A DNA stretch of 64,000 bases from Neoconidiobolus thromboides FSU 785 (taxonomy: Eukaryota; Entomophthoromycota; Entomophthoromycetes; Entomophthorales; Neoconidiobolaceae): assembly GCA_025603075.1 (NCBI GenBank), contig MU626284.1, positions 1-64,000 of the forward strand, written 5' to 3'. Of the stretch, positions 23,450 to 34,881 are shown in pieces. Made by a program: the position numbers and the translations under genes. Each line of letters begins with the position of its first letter. Position 1 is the first letter of the stretch. The notes under the pieces are model-generated. The model searched no databases, had not been told where the DNA came from, and worked only from the letters and a program-made list of their open reading frames with translations.

Positions 23450-24114
23450 TTAATGTAAATCTAAATTATTAACAGATTCATAAGTAGGTGATAAACTGGC
23501 AGGTTCATAAGAGGGTGGCAAATTGTCAAACTCATTATATATTGGTGGAGGTGGAGGTAAAGTATACATAGCTCTTTCTGTTTCAGGCTGAGGGTCTGCC
23601 CGTTCACCTACAAATTGATCTCTTACCCTTCTAAGTGTCTCAAAACGAGTGACCATATCCTTATTTAATTTTATATAGCTTTCTCTACTACGAACTGATC
23701 TTAAGTAATGAATTAAAAACTAAGACTTTCATTAATTTATAAGTATGGAAAATAGAAAAACAGACTTACATAAAGCTGAATACTGAAACCAAGAACAAAG
23801 AGTGAAAAGATAAGTAATAGATAATAAAAATAGTACTTTCCACCTGTGAATATAAATGAAGCCCCAAAAACTACGCTCAATACTAAAGGTAAGACCAAAA
23901 ACATTCGAAAGCAAAAGGTGCGTATTATTACTTTTTTTAATTCTTTCTTTAAACTTAAATCACCATACATCATCACTTTATAACAAGCTTGATCAATATT
24001 ATGCTTTAAAGTGTATTCCGACTCCAGATAAAATCCTTGTAATGGATCAGTAGATTCTGGAGGTTGGGCATCATACCTCATTGTAGATAATTCAATGGTA
24101 CTCCATAGGTTCAT
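23450..24114 (-). CDS. PPxY-tailed two-TM membrane protein (paralogue C)
   Basis: Exon 1 is 24114-23770 (115 codons) and exon 2 is 23719-23450, with a 50-bp intron, giving 204 aa. Exon 1 has LESEYTLKHNIDQACYKVMM, then YGDLSLKKELKKVIIRTFCF, and two TM helices (FLVLPLVLSVVFGASFIF and one ending FSIQLY). Exon 2 starts FLIHYLRSVRSRESYIKLNK and has a longer tail than its paralogues: PPPPPIY, PPSY and SPTY, so up to three tyrosine motifs. It lies about 760 bp downstream of paralogue D on the same strand. WW-domain docking is inferred from the motifs. Confidence 0.85.
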
Positions 24115-24261
24115 AAGCTAAGTTAAGATAGCTGGTTATTTCTAAACTTTAAAATATTTGTTTTTTTTTAATAATTTAAAACCATCGTTTTCTCTCTCTA
24201 TTTAAACTTTTGAATCAATGTAGTAAAAAAGATTTTTTTTTAAATTTTACTCTTTTAGAAA

Positions 24262-24335
24262 CAATACTTCTATTTATCTAATTTTTTTCCATTTTGCTAA
24301 ATAACATATTAATAGTAGTCATTTTGCCTCCAGTT
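24262..24335 (-). promoter_or_regulatory. Conserved upstream element of the PPxY gene at 24114
   Basis: On the minus strand: AACTGGAGGCAAAATGAC, then TTAGCAAAATGGAAAAAAAT and AAATAGAAGTATTG. It is the same ordered set as before the other paralogues; the first motif is about 210-220 bp before the ATG. Confidence 0.5.
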
Positions 24336-24878
24336 AGCTGTGAACAGTCCTAAAAAGAGTGCATAACTATTTGGTTTTAGTGAAATTTTAAGGTACACAA
24401 TATAAAATGTTCTTGTAAAAATGGTTAATTTATTAAATTTAATATTGGCTATAAAAGGCGATAGCTGTTGTAGTAGAAAATAATTATAATTGTAGGGTTT
24501 AGGATCTATAGCTTTCTATAAAAATAAGTTTAATACATAAAACGGTAATTTTTATAGGTTATTAATGATACTAAAATAAAGCTTAAATATATTATTTATA
24601 TTATTATAGTTGTACTTAGTCTTTCAAGTTAAAATTTTTATAAAGAACCACTTGCCTAGATTTATTTGGCTGTATTCAACCTATTAGGATATTCTATACT
24701 AACTTTAAACTTATATAATACTGTCCGTTATAATTAGATAGTTTCATTTTATTAAGCTTGTTTTTATACACTGGTAGTTCGTATAATAAACTCTCTTAAG
24801 TCAAACTGTTGTTCCTTATTTGTTAAGATAACGAAAAACAAAAAACTTAAATAGCAAAATAAGTTATTAGCTGATGGA
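24336..24878. other. Spacer between PPxY paralogues C and D
   Basis: AT-rich; no ORF or repeat recognised. Confidence 0.5.
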
Positions 24879-25493
24879 TTAATAACCAGGTGGCGAGTTA
24901 TCAATTTGATCATAATTAGGTGGTTTTGGCACGTAATCTACTCTCTCCACATCAGGTAGATGCATAATCCTTTGAAGTTCCAATTCATAACTTGCCCTTT
25001 CATTAGCCTCTAGACGTGGAATTAAACGCTTATTTACCCTTAAAAAAGTTTCAGTATCACGTATTGATCTTAGACGTCGATCCAAAAGCTAGAATTTTAA
25101 TTAATCTAATGATATAATCAACTTTGATAAATTTACATATACTTGAACACCAATAAAGATGGAGAGACCCAAAATGATAACTAGGGAGTAATATTGATAT
25201 AATTTTTGATCCAGAAATATATAACTAAATCCAAATAACACTCCTGAAATTAAAGGTAGTGTTAAAATTATTCGAAAAATGTATGTGCGTATGATAACTG
25301 CTTTCAATTCTTTTTTCAAATGAATATCACCATACATCATTACTTTATAACAGACTTGATTGAGATTACGCTTTAAAGTGTAATGTAGCTCTAAATGAAA
25401 TTTTTTCAAATGATTTATTCTTATATTAGTGTCTCCTAGCCATGGTTCATTATTATTAGTTGTAGATAACTCGATGGCATTTGCTTGAGCCAT
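24879..25493 (-). CDS. PPxY-tailed two-TM membrane protein (paralogue D)
   Basis: Exon 1 is 25493-25137 and exon 2 is 25088-24879, with a 48-bp intron (gtaaat..tctag), giving 188 aa. It has LELHYTLKRNLNQVCYKVMM, YGDIHLKKELKAVIIRTYIF and TMs IILTLPLISGVLFGFSYIF and LVIILGLSIFIGVQVY. Exon 2 (LLDRRLRSIRDTETFLRVNK) is the most diverged of the four, yet the protein still ends with two motifs, PPNY and PPGY, the latter at the extreme C-terminus. No frameshift or stop is seen. Same strand as paralogue C and pseudogene E. Confidence 0.83.
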
Positions 25494-26287
25494 ATTTTGA
25501 TCTATCCCTGCTGTTTATTTTCAAACTTTAAAGTTGAGAGTTGATTTTTTTAAATTTAAAAAATTATTTGTTATTTTCTCATATAAATCTTTTAAAGTTG
25601 TTCAATAACTGTATTTTATCAAAAGTAATTATATCTTCTATTTTCTGTATATTTGTTTTGTAAGTATCCCTTAGTCTTAATCACTTGACTGCCAGTTAAT
25701 TATCCGCATTCTAAAATTAGTCTATCTCTTTCAACCTTGTTCATTTTAAGATATAAATAGATTTTAAAAAGTATAAATAGGGCTTGCCTTTTTTATTTGG
25801 GTAAATTTAAAAGCTCAATTAAAATTAAGAATAAAATTCACTATTTCATTTTTGCTCATTTTCTAGTAGCGTAAGTTTTGAAGTATTAAATAATATTGAA
25901 AAAACATTCCTATGAGTAATTTTAAAGTTAAGCAAAGAAGCGGCTAATTCCTAGCACTTCGTGCTTAATTCACAATCCTTACTAAAAATCTATATCAGAC
26001 AGAATTAAACCAAGTCTTCAAACTAACTTATTTATAAATTACTGCTTATTATATTTTATAGTTTTGTTTTCAACTGAAAAAATTAGTATACTAATAATAA
26101 CTAAACTACAGGTTGAATAAAAAACAAATCTGCTAAAAATGACAAGCTATAATTTTTAACTATTTACTAGTTACTGGTATTAAGTATTTCAAAACTGATT
26201 TTATTAAAAAGGCAACTTTGCCTATATTTATACTTTATTGATATTTAAGTTTTTTTCGATTTTGACTTTTTTACAGTTTAAAGTAAT
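25494..26287. other. Promoter region of paralogue D and gene-free DNA
   Basis: The first 200 bp carry the promoter of the 25493 gene; the rest is AT-rich with no recognised feature. Confidence 0.5.
25627..25698 (-). promoter_or_regulatory. Conserved upstream element of the PPxY gene at 25493
   Basis: On the minus strand: TTAACTGGCAGTCAAGTGAT followed by ATACAGAAAATAGAAGATAT, a diverged version of the element before the other three paralogues, at a similar distance (about 190-200 bp) from the ATG. Confidence 0.42.
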
Positions 26288-26391
26288 ATATAGGAGTGTT
26301 TTTTTGTTTAAGAACTTTACTAACAATTTTTCCACTCGAATAACACTTAAAAAATGGAAAAATAATGAAATCAAAAAAAACATCCCCATAT
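26288..26391 (+). mobile_element. MITE copy 14
   Basis: TA|TAGGAGTGT at the left, ACATCCCCA|TA at the right; faces copy 15, 53 bp away. Confidence 0.87.
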
Positions 26392-26444
26392 TTATTAATA
26401 CTTAGACAGCTTTTGAACTTATTTATAGGTACTATTAATAGATG

Positions 26445-26548
26445 ATACAGTGATGTTTTTTTGGTTTTATCATTTTTTCATCTTTTAAGTGCTATTTGAG
26501 TGGAAAGATTGTTAGTAAAATTCTTAAACATAGAAATACGCCCCCATA
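26445..26548 (-). mobile_element. MITE copy 15
   Basis: TA|CAGTGATGT at the left, ACGCCCCCA|TA at the right; full core. Inverted relative to copy 14. Confidence 0.85.
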
Positions 26549-26924
26549 TATATTTATTTTGTTATTTATTATATTCATTGTCGCTATTTTATATAAATTA
26601 CTAATAAACACTTTATAATTATAGTATTCTATATAACTTACTTTTTATCATATTTTATGTTTATAAATTTAAATTTGCTGTGAAAATTTATATTACTTCA
26701 TTATAAAAAATATTATTGCCTTATTTTAATATTTATATTTAGCAATTATAACAAGAAATAATTATTGTCATGTTTTATATATATATAGTTATTTAATTAA
26801 AATATAAAAAAACTTCTTAATATAATAATTCAAAGCTTTTTATTAAATTGTTTTTTAATATTATATTTTTTAATAAAACTTAAATTTTATATTGTTTTAT
26901 ATAACTTTTAGAGCAATATTGTTT
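26549..26924. other. Extremely AT-rich gene-free DNA
   Basis: Long A/T runs with almost no G or C; no ORF. Confidence 0.5.
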
Positions 26925-27400
26925 ATTTCATATAATCTATAGCTTATTATACTCCATTTTTCATAATTCAAGTCTATTTTAGTTTATATAAATTAAAATT
27001 AAAAAAAGTTTTTGCTTAATTAATTAGCTGTAGTTAAAAGGCTTTAGTTTATATAATTAAAATAGACTTGGATTGTGAAAATAGTATATAGGGATGTTTT
27101 TTCTGGTTTCATTGCTTTTTCTATTTTTAAGCCCTATTTGGACGGAAAAATTGTTAGACATAAAATACATCCCCATATAATAGACTATAATATTTTATAT
27201 AGATTAAAAAATCCTAGTTTTAATAATTAAAATTGATTTATAAATAAAAAAAAAGTGATTGTAAAATCTGGTACTCAGTGATTGGAATCAAAAATAGCTA
27301 TTGCCTGGTTGACTATACCATAAGTCGAAAGGTCTTAGTTTATGTGACTAAGATAGACTTAAATTATGGAGAATAACACGTAATAGGCTACAGACTATAT
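26925..27400. repeat. Inverted repeat pair with a third, MITE-split copy between
   Basis: About 26925-27005 reads as the imperfect reverse complement of about 27325-27400 (shared core TTCAAGTCTATTTTAGTTTA and ATAATCTATAGCTTATTA). A direct copy of the right arm starts near 27048 and is interrupted by the MITE at 27087. It may be another small non-autonomous element. Within it 27260-27305 matches 130-175 of the left-edge transposon in reverse. Confidence 0.6.
27087..27178 (-). mobile_element. MITE copy 16
   Basis: TA|TAGGGATGT at the left, ACATCCCCA|TA at the right; it has lost about 12 bp of core. Removing it with one TA restores similarity of its flanks to 27355-27395. Confidence 0.85.
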
Positions 27401-28781
27401 AAGACAAATAGAATAGACAATGCTAATGTAAAATCTATGTAAAATACTATTAAGAAAACTTATTGACTTTATTAAATGCTCGAGATATCAGGGAATAATT
27501 CAGTTAAAAAGCCTCTAGCTACTATATTTTAGAATCTCTTTTATACTCCGACAAATATAGATATCAAAACGAGAGGATAATATTCTTTGAGACGAAGATA
27601 GAAATTCTCATAGGAAATCAAAATAAAAGCATGTGGGATTAATTGTCTCTAAAATCGAAAACACAATAGCTTAGCCGATTATTATACTATAATTAACCAT
27701 GGGGTTGACAAAGCAATATTTCATATTTCACATTATATTAAAAATAATATATTTAAAAAACTAACAAAAATAATATAAAAAATAAAATAGGTTTATTAAA
27801 TTAGGCATAATAAAATTTTGAAAAAATATTATAATAAAAAGTTTTTTGTATTTCATATTAAAGTGCTATATATATATAATATACTAACAGTTAATTTTTT
27901 ATTATAGTTGTTAAATATTAATATTAATATTAAGATATAAACAGTATTTTTTACAATTAAAAATTAAAAATTTTATACCAAATTTGAATAAAAAATTTCA
28001 ACTAATTATGTATAAATTATAAATATATTTAATTTTAATATCAAAATGATTTAAAATGATATATAAATAATAATTAATAAATGTTTGAATTTTTTATTTT
28101 GAAATTTAAAAAATATAAATACATCTAAACTCTTTATTTCTAAAAGTATTTGATAAAAAGATAAATATAAAAAGTAAAGGGCTAACAGGTTATGGAAAAA
28201 GGAGGGTAAACTAGAATTACATTAATTTAAGCAGAGTTTTAGAAGTTTGCAAGGTTTTTTTAAAAAAGATAGGTTAAAAATCGGCTTTAGTTTCCTTTTT
28301 ATATAAATTTTTATAGACAAATAACAAGATTGAAGATAAAAATGAAAGGCCAATATACTCTATAATATTAAAAGTTTAGATACTTGTTTAATACAAAAAA
28401 AATACAAAAAAAATACAAAAAAGTAACTAATAAGTATAATGATTTTATTTAAAACATATTATTATTAAAGTCCCAATTTTGTTATCTTGATTCTAAATAA
28501 TTTAATTTTGTTTTCATCTCAACTTTAAGAGTATACCCGCAGTTAGTAGTTAGCTAAGTTTAAGGCAATTAATTTAAGTGGCTACTATTTTACCAAAAGA
28601 TGATGGTATATAATATGAATGTCAAATTCATAATTCAATCTATAAACTAAAGAAAAGTAAAAACAATTTTAAATGTTCAATAAATAAGTTCGTAAATTTT
28701 CGAACTTAGAAGTGAGCATTTTAAAATTTGAATTAATCTAATTTAATTATTTAATTTGTTTTAAAAATGATGTTGTGATTG
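27401..28781. other. Gene-free AT-rich region
   Basis: About 1.4 kb with homopolymer and AT tracts, including repeated AAATACAAAA units near 28395; no credible ORF. Confidence 0.55.
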
Positions 28782-28912
28782 TTGAATATTACATGTATTG
28801 AATATTATAAGTATTAAATATTATAAGTATTGAATATTATAAGTATTAAATATTATAAGTATTGAATATTATAAGTATTAAATATTATAAGTATTGAATA
28901 TTATAAGTATTG
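28782..28912. repeat. 16-bp minisatellite (about eight units)
   Basis: Units alternate TTGAATATTATAAGTA and TTAAATATTATAAGTA, so the higher-order period is 32 bp. It ends just before the stop codon of the minus-strand gene at 28914-29346. Confidence 0.93.
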
Positions 28913-28913
28913 T

Positions 28914-29346
28914 TTACAAGTGATTATAAAACAAACGTATATGTACAATAACTAAAGAATATAATCTTGCCATAATTTCATTAATAAACAATAATAGGGT
29001 GCCAAAGAAGATTTGACTATTCAAAGGAATAAAAATCGATTGAAGAACTGGACTTTGAGTTACTATGATTCCACCAGTCATTGTAGATCTCATATTAATA
29101 AACAAAAATCTTACTTTGGGTACCTTTCAGTGCCCAGTTTATGAAAACTGTTTCTATTTCATAGAAACTTAGATTAAGTCTAATTAACTTTATTTCTAAA
29201 ATTATCGGCATTATCTGTATTTCTTCAATTTCTTTGGAAGCTAGTAGCAGCAAACTTTCAATATTGTTTTGAGCAATTGTTTTTCTTATGGAAGCCCACA
29301 ACTCCCTTTTTTTAAATAAAATTAATTCAACTTCCACACATTCCAT
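28914..29346 (-). CDS. Small hypothetical protein (two exons)
   Basis: Exon 1 starts MECVEVELILFKKRELWASI and runs to NWALKGTQ. A 52-nt intron (gtaaga..catag) joins it to ITQSPVLQSIFIPLN and a hydrophobic end (FFGTLLLFINEIMARLYSLV). That gives about 126 aa, with a Leu/Glu-rich helical first half and one possible TM segment in the second. I recognise no family. The splice is inferred from frame and a typical intron length. A minisatellite begins right after the stop codon. The ORF might be an exon of something larger or a decaying gene. Confidence 0.4.
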
Positions 29347-29855
29347 ATCATCAAGGGTATCTTTATATTGATTAATTAAAAATTCCTCCCTAAATTGAAC
29401 CGATATTTTTAATTTTTTTTATAAACATCTTTGTTACTAGTTTATTTATCTTTCACTTTTAATTAAAACAAGGTTGGGTATAAAAGTTGTTTTAATGCAT
29501 TATCATTTGTCTTTGTTTTTATGCTATGATTTCGAATTGAATCATGTTGGTATTATGTTGTTAATTACCCATCTTCAAACTGGGCAAGATGAAATAATTT
29601 AAAAACGTCAAAAGAACTTTTATTACCTAATAATTGCTTGGCTTCTGCTTATTTAAATAATTTCACAAAATTAAAAGCGGTTAAATATAAGAGATTAGAG
29701 AATTAAAAGAGGTACATGATAAAATGATTTATTAGTTTTAAAAAATTATAAACAAATTAAAAAATGAAGGGAGGATGAAGTGTGATATTAAAGATTCTAT
29801 TAATTTTATAAAATTAATTTTATATAACATAATTATGTGATAATAAATAATATTT
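29347..29855. other. Intergenic spacer
   Basis: No ORF or repeat recognised; lies between two minus-strand genes. Confidence 0.5.
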
Positions 29856-30395
29856 TTACAAACATGGGAATGGTAGTACTTCGCTAACATACCTTTCAAC
29901 TAGTATTATTTCATTTCGTTCTAATGCAAAACTAACTTTTTTCTTGCCTTTTACATTACTACGCACTATTGGCTCATTATGAGCAGCTACCTTTGAATAA
30001 TTAAGGTTAGCACGTACTCGATTTGGTGGGTTAGTAGATGTCGATAATTTAACTAAACCATTTGATTCGGAAATTAGTTTAGGTGAAGAAAAGGAACCAT
30101 TTGAAGAAGAAGTGGTACGTCTACGCCTACGATTACATAAGGTAATATCAGGTGTTTGATTCATTGGGGTTGATTGATCCTTTCTTAATGTAAACTTATT
30201 TCCACTTCTTTCAAACTTAGAACCAGGTTTTTGAATTTCTGTAAATAGTGCTGAGGCTAATGTAGTATAAGCATTATTACTCGTTAAATTATCAAAATCG
30301 GATTGCATAATTCCATCTAAAATTTCATGTACAGATAGATGCTTTTGAGTTGAATTAGCTAATACGGTTTCGGCGCAGCCGAGTAAACTTATCAT
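29856..30395 (-). CDS. Small protein with HARE-HTH-like winged-helix domain
   Basis: Single exon, 179 aa. Residues ~8-75 (AETVLANSTQKHLSVHEILD, then YTTLASALFTEIQKPGSKFE, then GNKFTLRK) resemble the HARE-HTH fold found in ASXL proteins, HB1 and some nucleases, including the end pattern 'F.R.GN.F.L'. The rest is low complexity: a basic patch (CNRRRRRTTSSS), Ser-rich stretches and KGKKKVSFALERN. KVSFA is close to the RVxF docking motif for protein phosphatase 1 (seen, function inferred). It is probably nuclear. The family call rests on pattern only. Confidence 0.6.
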   Translation of the reverse strand: MISLLGCAETVLANSTQKHLSVHEILDGIMQSDFDNLTSNNAYTTLASALFTEIQKPGSKFERSGNKFTLRKDQSTPMNQTPDITLCNRRRRRTTSSSNGSFSSPKLISESNGLVKLSTSTNPPNRVRANLNYSKVAAHNEPIVRSNVKGKKKVSFALERNEIILVERYVSEVLPFPCL

Positions 30396-31429
30396 TTTTA
30401 AAATTATTATTATTTATAACCAAATATACATAAACTGAGAAAAGAGATTGTATCGAATTGAATCTCTCTTTGTTGAAAAATTATTTAAAAATACGTAAAG
30501 TTATATACTTCTAATAAAGGTTGATGAATTAGGTTAAAGGAGGTTAATGTAATTTACAAATTAATCAATTGATATTGTTTTAAATTATAAGGGGAATGAA
30601 ATTAGTATAAAAATATTAGATTAGAATTAAAAGATAAAACTTTTTTAAATTTGGGTTCTCTACCCATTCTATTTATATTTTTTGGATTTATTGCTATTAT
30701 TGGTTAGGGATACTTTACTAGTTAATGATGGATTATTCTTCATATTATCCAATCAATGACCAATATTTATGAATTTCTGGGGAGAATCGTTTTAAATGGC
30801 TAAATACTATTGGCTTTATAAGTTGATTTTAACGATCATCTTACCATCATTGTTAATTGGCTTTTTATTGATTTGAGGCTTTAACTGAAGATAAGGAAAT
30901 AAAAGCAACCAATAAAACAACATTAGTTTAAACTATTAACCAATTATATTAGAATTATTTGGTTATTGAAAATATTTAGATGATTTCAAAAAACCTAAAC
31001 ACATGCTTACTAAATTTTAACTCCAAACTTGACTTTTATAACGTTTGGGTGCTAATTGTAAGTAGAATTAAAATCAACAAATATCATATTCAAATACCAT
31101 GAAAATAAAATTAGATCATGATCAATTAAAAAATTATCAACAAAAGAAAATGAATAATAGCTATTAAAACATGAATAACATAATACGCTTAATAATATAT
31201 AATAATGAATTTCAATTATAACTGAATATTGATTCAGATTTCAATTCACTTAAATAATAATTACTGCTTACTTAAAACACAATGTTTAAACTTTAATTTT
31301 GAAACAACATAAAATGAATTGAATTTCACCTCTTCCTTCATAATAAAACTTTATTATTTTAATTCAAATGTATAAAATTAATAATTATTTTCATATATAT
31401 TTTAAAATAAAATAAAATAATATATAGTA

Positions 31430-31478
31430 TAAAATATATAATATAAAATATAAAATATAAAATATAAAATATAAAATA
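31430..31478. repeat. Short tandem repeat (AAAATAT)n
   Basis: Seven-base units ATAAAAT repeated about six times. Confidence 0.9.
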
Positions 31479-34161
31479 GACTTGTTACACATTATAAATA
31501 AATCAAATAAAAATTATAATAATAAAAAAACACGAAATTAGTATTGTCAGTTTGAAAAGACATTCATCAACTTGATATAGTCAAATGGATTTTAACTAAA
31601 TTAAGTTGTAATTGAACACTTTTTTTACATTTTAACACGTATTATTAGAAATCAACAATGTTCGTTAAGATCATATTGTTCATCACACCTTTACTTATTT
31701 TATCCTTAAATTTATAATCTTTAGAATGAATCGAAATCTCCCTTGTTTTTTATATTCTAAATAAATCGTTTTGGTTAAACTTATTAACCAAAACTACTTC
31801 AAAACAAAACGTTCTTTTGTTGATTACCCTGAAGTTGCCATTTGTTATTTTTCCCTAAAAATAGCTGAAAAAACTTTACTAAAGTAACAATTTAATTTGA
31901 TTCGTTAATTTGAAGCTAATAAAGTATTATGTGAATTAAAGAATTCAAACTCAAGAATAAACAATGAAGTACAGCATCAAAACGATGTTTCAATAAAAAG
32001 ATAGTTCTATTTAATAAAAGAAATCGAAATATATCATTTTGATTATTAAGTTTATCTAAATAAAATAGTTTAAGAAATTGTTAACTAACTTCAAATTGTT
32101 TAAGATTAATATTCTTTCAGATTAAAATGATTCGTTTTAATATCCTAAGTTAAAATAATCATCAAATAATCAGGGATAATAATAAGCTTCAATTCAAACG
32201 ATTTTATAAAGTCATTTGTGAATTGATCTATTTATAAACTAGTTTTTAATACATTGAAAAATGATCCTTACATATCTAAGATTTTAGGCTATTGAATTGT
32301 TTTATTTTATTTTATTTATTTTATAATCAATAATTGCAAAACACAGCAATCTATGAATATTTTGTGTTCTCACTATACCCAAAGTAAGAAAAAGAATAAG
32401 CAGTTAAATGATACCTATTTGAATATTTAGCTTAATAAAATTTAGATATTTAACCATATTTTCAATGAGTTCTAAAATTAGAGTAGTATAGTTTATTCTG
32501 AAGTTTTCTTAGGTTTCAATTTTTTTTTAATTAGGCAATAATACTAGTTGAACCTAATTTACAAGAAGATTGAACTTGAACTTAAATCTCTTTTAACTGT
32601 TATTGGTTGGAAGGTTAAAAGAATCATGTTAATAAGTGGATAGTGGATCCTAAATTATAAATTGGACATTTAAAGTTAACTTGATTATTTAATTTGTTTT
32701 AATGGCAGTTGAATTAAAAACTAAGTTGGAATTGCAAAAAGTTGTATCTTTTTCAATTTAGTTTTCTCGCAATTTTATGCTTTAAAATACAAATTCTCTT
32801 ATTTTACTATATTTAGAAAGTATGATTATTTTTCCAGTATTATTAAGTTTTAACATAACATTTTAAAATAAGGTTATTTAATAAACTTTCTTAATAGTAT
32901 CTTAATGAGTATCAAACTGCCTTTTTATTTATAAATAAAAACGATATAGAATATTTTCAATACTTCTAATTGATTGAATAATTACAGGGTATATTCTATT
33001 AATTAAATATAAAATACAAAGCAAAATGATGAATTTTTATGCTTAACTATAAATGCTCTATAATTCAAGATGAATAGACAAATATATAAATTCGAAGAAA
33101 TAGAATAATGGGATCGAGTATTTATACAGTTATATAAAAATAGTTGTTAAATGTTAAGAAACCGTCCAATTGATTGTTTGATATGAAAATCTTAATAAAA
33201 AAGGAGTGGTAAAAAAAGTGAAAATTATTATGATGGTTAAAACTCCGTTATTAAACTTAAGTAATGTATTAGAAAATTGCTTTATTTTAGCTTGTTTTTT
33301 TGTAAAACTGCTAATGAAAGTATAAGAAAAGATGAAGAAAGGTTATATTAGAGGCTGAATCTAATTAGACTATATAAAATAGCTCCATTTTTATCTATAT
33401 AATGTTTTACACTTTAAGGCCCATCTTAATTAAGCTAATATCTATAAAATATTTAAATGATAAATCATCGTTCAAAGTCGTAACAGGATAATTATAGATA
33501 ATAAATTGATTATTTAGTTATAAATATACAAACAGTGGATCCCAATTTTAATAAAAAACTAGTATTTATTATTTTTTATTATCAAAATGTTAGTATTTCA
33601 ATTTTCTCATGTTATCACTTATTTCAATAAAAGCAACAATCTAATTTCAAAAACAAGTAATAAATGCCCACTTTTTTTTCGATAAAGTAAAATGTATAAA
33701 AATAAAAAATTTCGTTTGTTAACACATAGAAAGAGGGCAGTTTTTTATGTTTAGCAAATTAGCTTGAACTATACTAAAGAAACTTTAAGTAATTAAACTA
33801 CTTAAAACTGTCTTCATAGTTTTATTGATTAGTCAAGTTGATTAAATTGTGTGACAGAAACCTATACTAGCTACTACTTGTAAAAACATATCAATACGTT
33901 TTCTAACAACGTATTAAATAACAATAAAAGTATATAAAATCATACATAATTTGATTCATTGATAACTAGTTAATAAAATAATAAGTTTTCTTACCTTTGA
34001 TTATTATATAATAATAGCTATAGTTTATTTGATTTTTTCAAGGTGGAAGCTGTAATGTTCAATAAATTAGTTTTTAGTTTAAGAATTTTAAGTTCTAAAA
34101 ACTGATAATATTAAATATTAGAAAATAAAAAATAACAGCTATTAAGTTTGATGAAGATAAT

Positions 34162-34210
34162 TTATAATATAATATAATATAATATAATATAATATAATAT
34201 AATATAATAT
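34162..34210. repeat. Pentanucleotide repeat (ATAAT)n
   Basis: About ten uninterrupted units. Confidence 0.95.
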
Positions 34211-34447
34211 CATTTTTAATAATTTTACAAAAGTTATTAACTTTTATTTGATCGTATTTGATAAAAGTAAATCATTTAAATTTGAATATTTGAAGTCATT
34301 TGGATATCAGATTAAAATGCAAATATAAAATCAAAATAAAAAAGAATAAGTTAGTCAATGTTTTGAAATGAAACAAATGCGACACCAAGTTAACAAATTT
34401 AAAACATATTTTAACATTAATTTATTAGCAATAATATATATGAAATC

Positions 34448-34552
34448 TATTAAGGAAATGCCTTTTGTTTCATTACTTTTTCTATTTTAAACATTATTTT
34501 ATTGGAAAGATTGTTAGTAAAATTCTTAAACAAAAAAATACATTTTCATTAT
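34448..34552 (-). mobile_element. MITE copy 17 (diverged)
   Basis: TIRs are mutated (AAGGAAATG and ACATTTTCA) but the core from TTTCATTACTTTTTC to TTCTTAAACAAAAAAATACA is intact. It lies about 330 bp upstream of the 34882 gene. Confidence 0.8.
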
Positions 34553-34881
34553 TATAATAGAATCTACTCATACTATTAACATCCTTCTATTTTTATTAAA
34601 ATGATATAACTATTCAAATCATAAGCATCGAATGACTTTGATGGCTTGATATTTCTGAAACAAGAAATCTAAAACCATGGGGAAACTTAACCAATAATGT
34701 GCATTTTAATAACTTGAATACTCAAGAATGTGACTGCTTTATTACGTTGACAATTGAATAAAAAAACGTAAGTTCAAAAAAAAGTATATAAACAGAAAAA
34801 CCTAAAGAGTTACAAGTAAGAAAAAAAGAAAATAAACAGAGTAAACTATTAACTTTTATTATTTAAAAAACCAAACAGAAT

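Larger units (their letters stand above)
30396..34447. other. Long gene-free region (about 4 kb)
   Basis: The largest non-coding stretch of the window. It is AT-rich, with microsatellites at 31430-31478 and 34162-34210; no ORF, MITE or RNA gene recognised. Confidence 0.6.

Noticed and set aside
29060..29113. Possible 27-nt intron in the small gene at 28914-29346
   Set aside because: A 52-nt intron ending catag also keeps the frame and matches intron sizes in the window.
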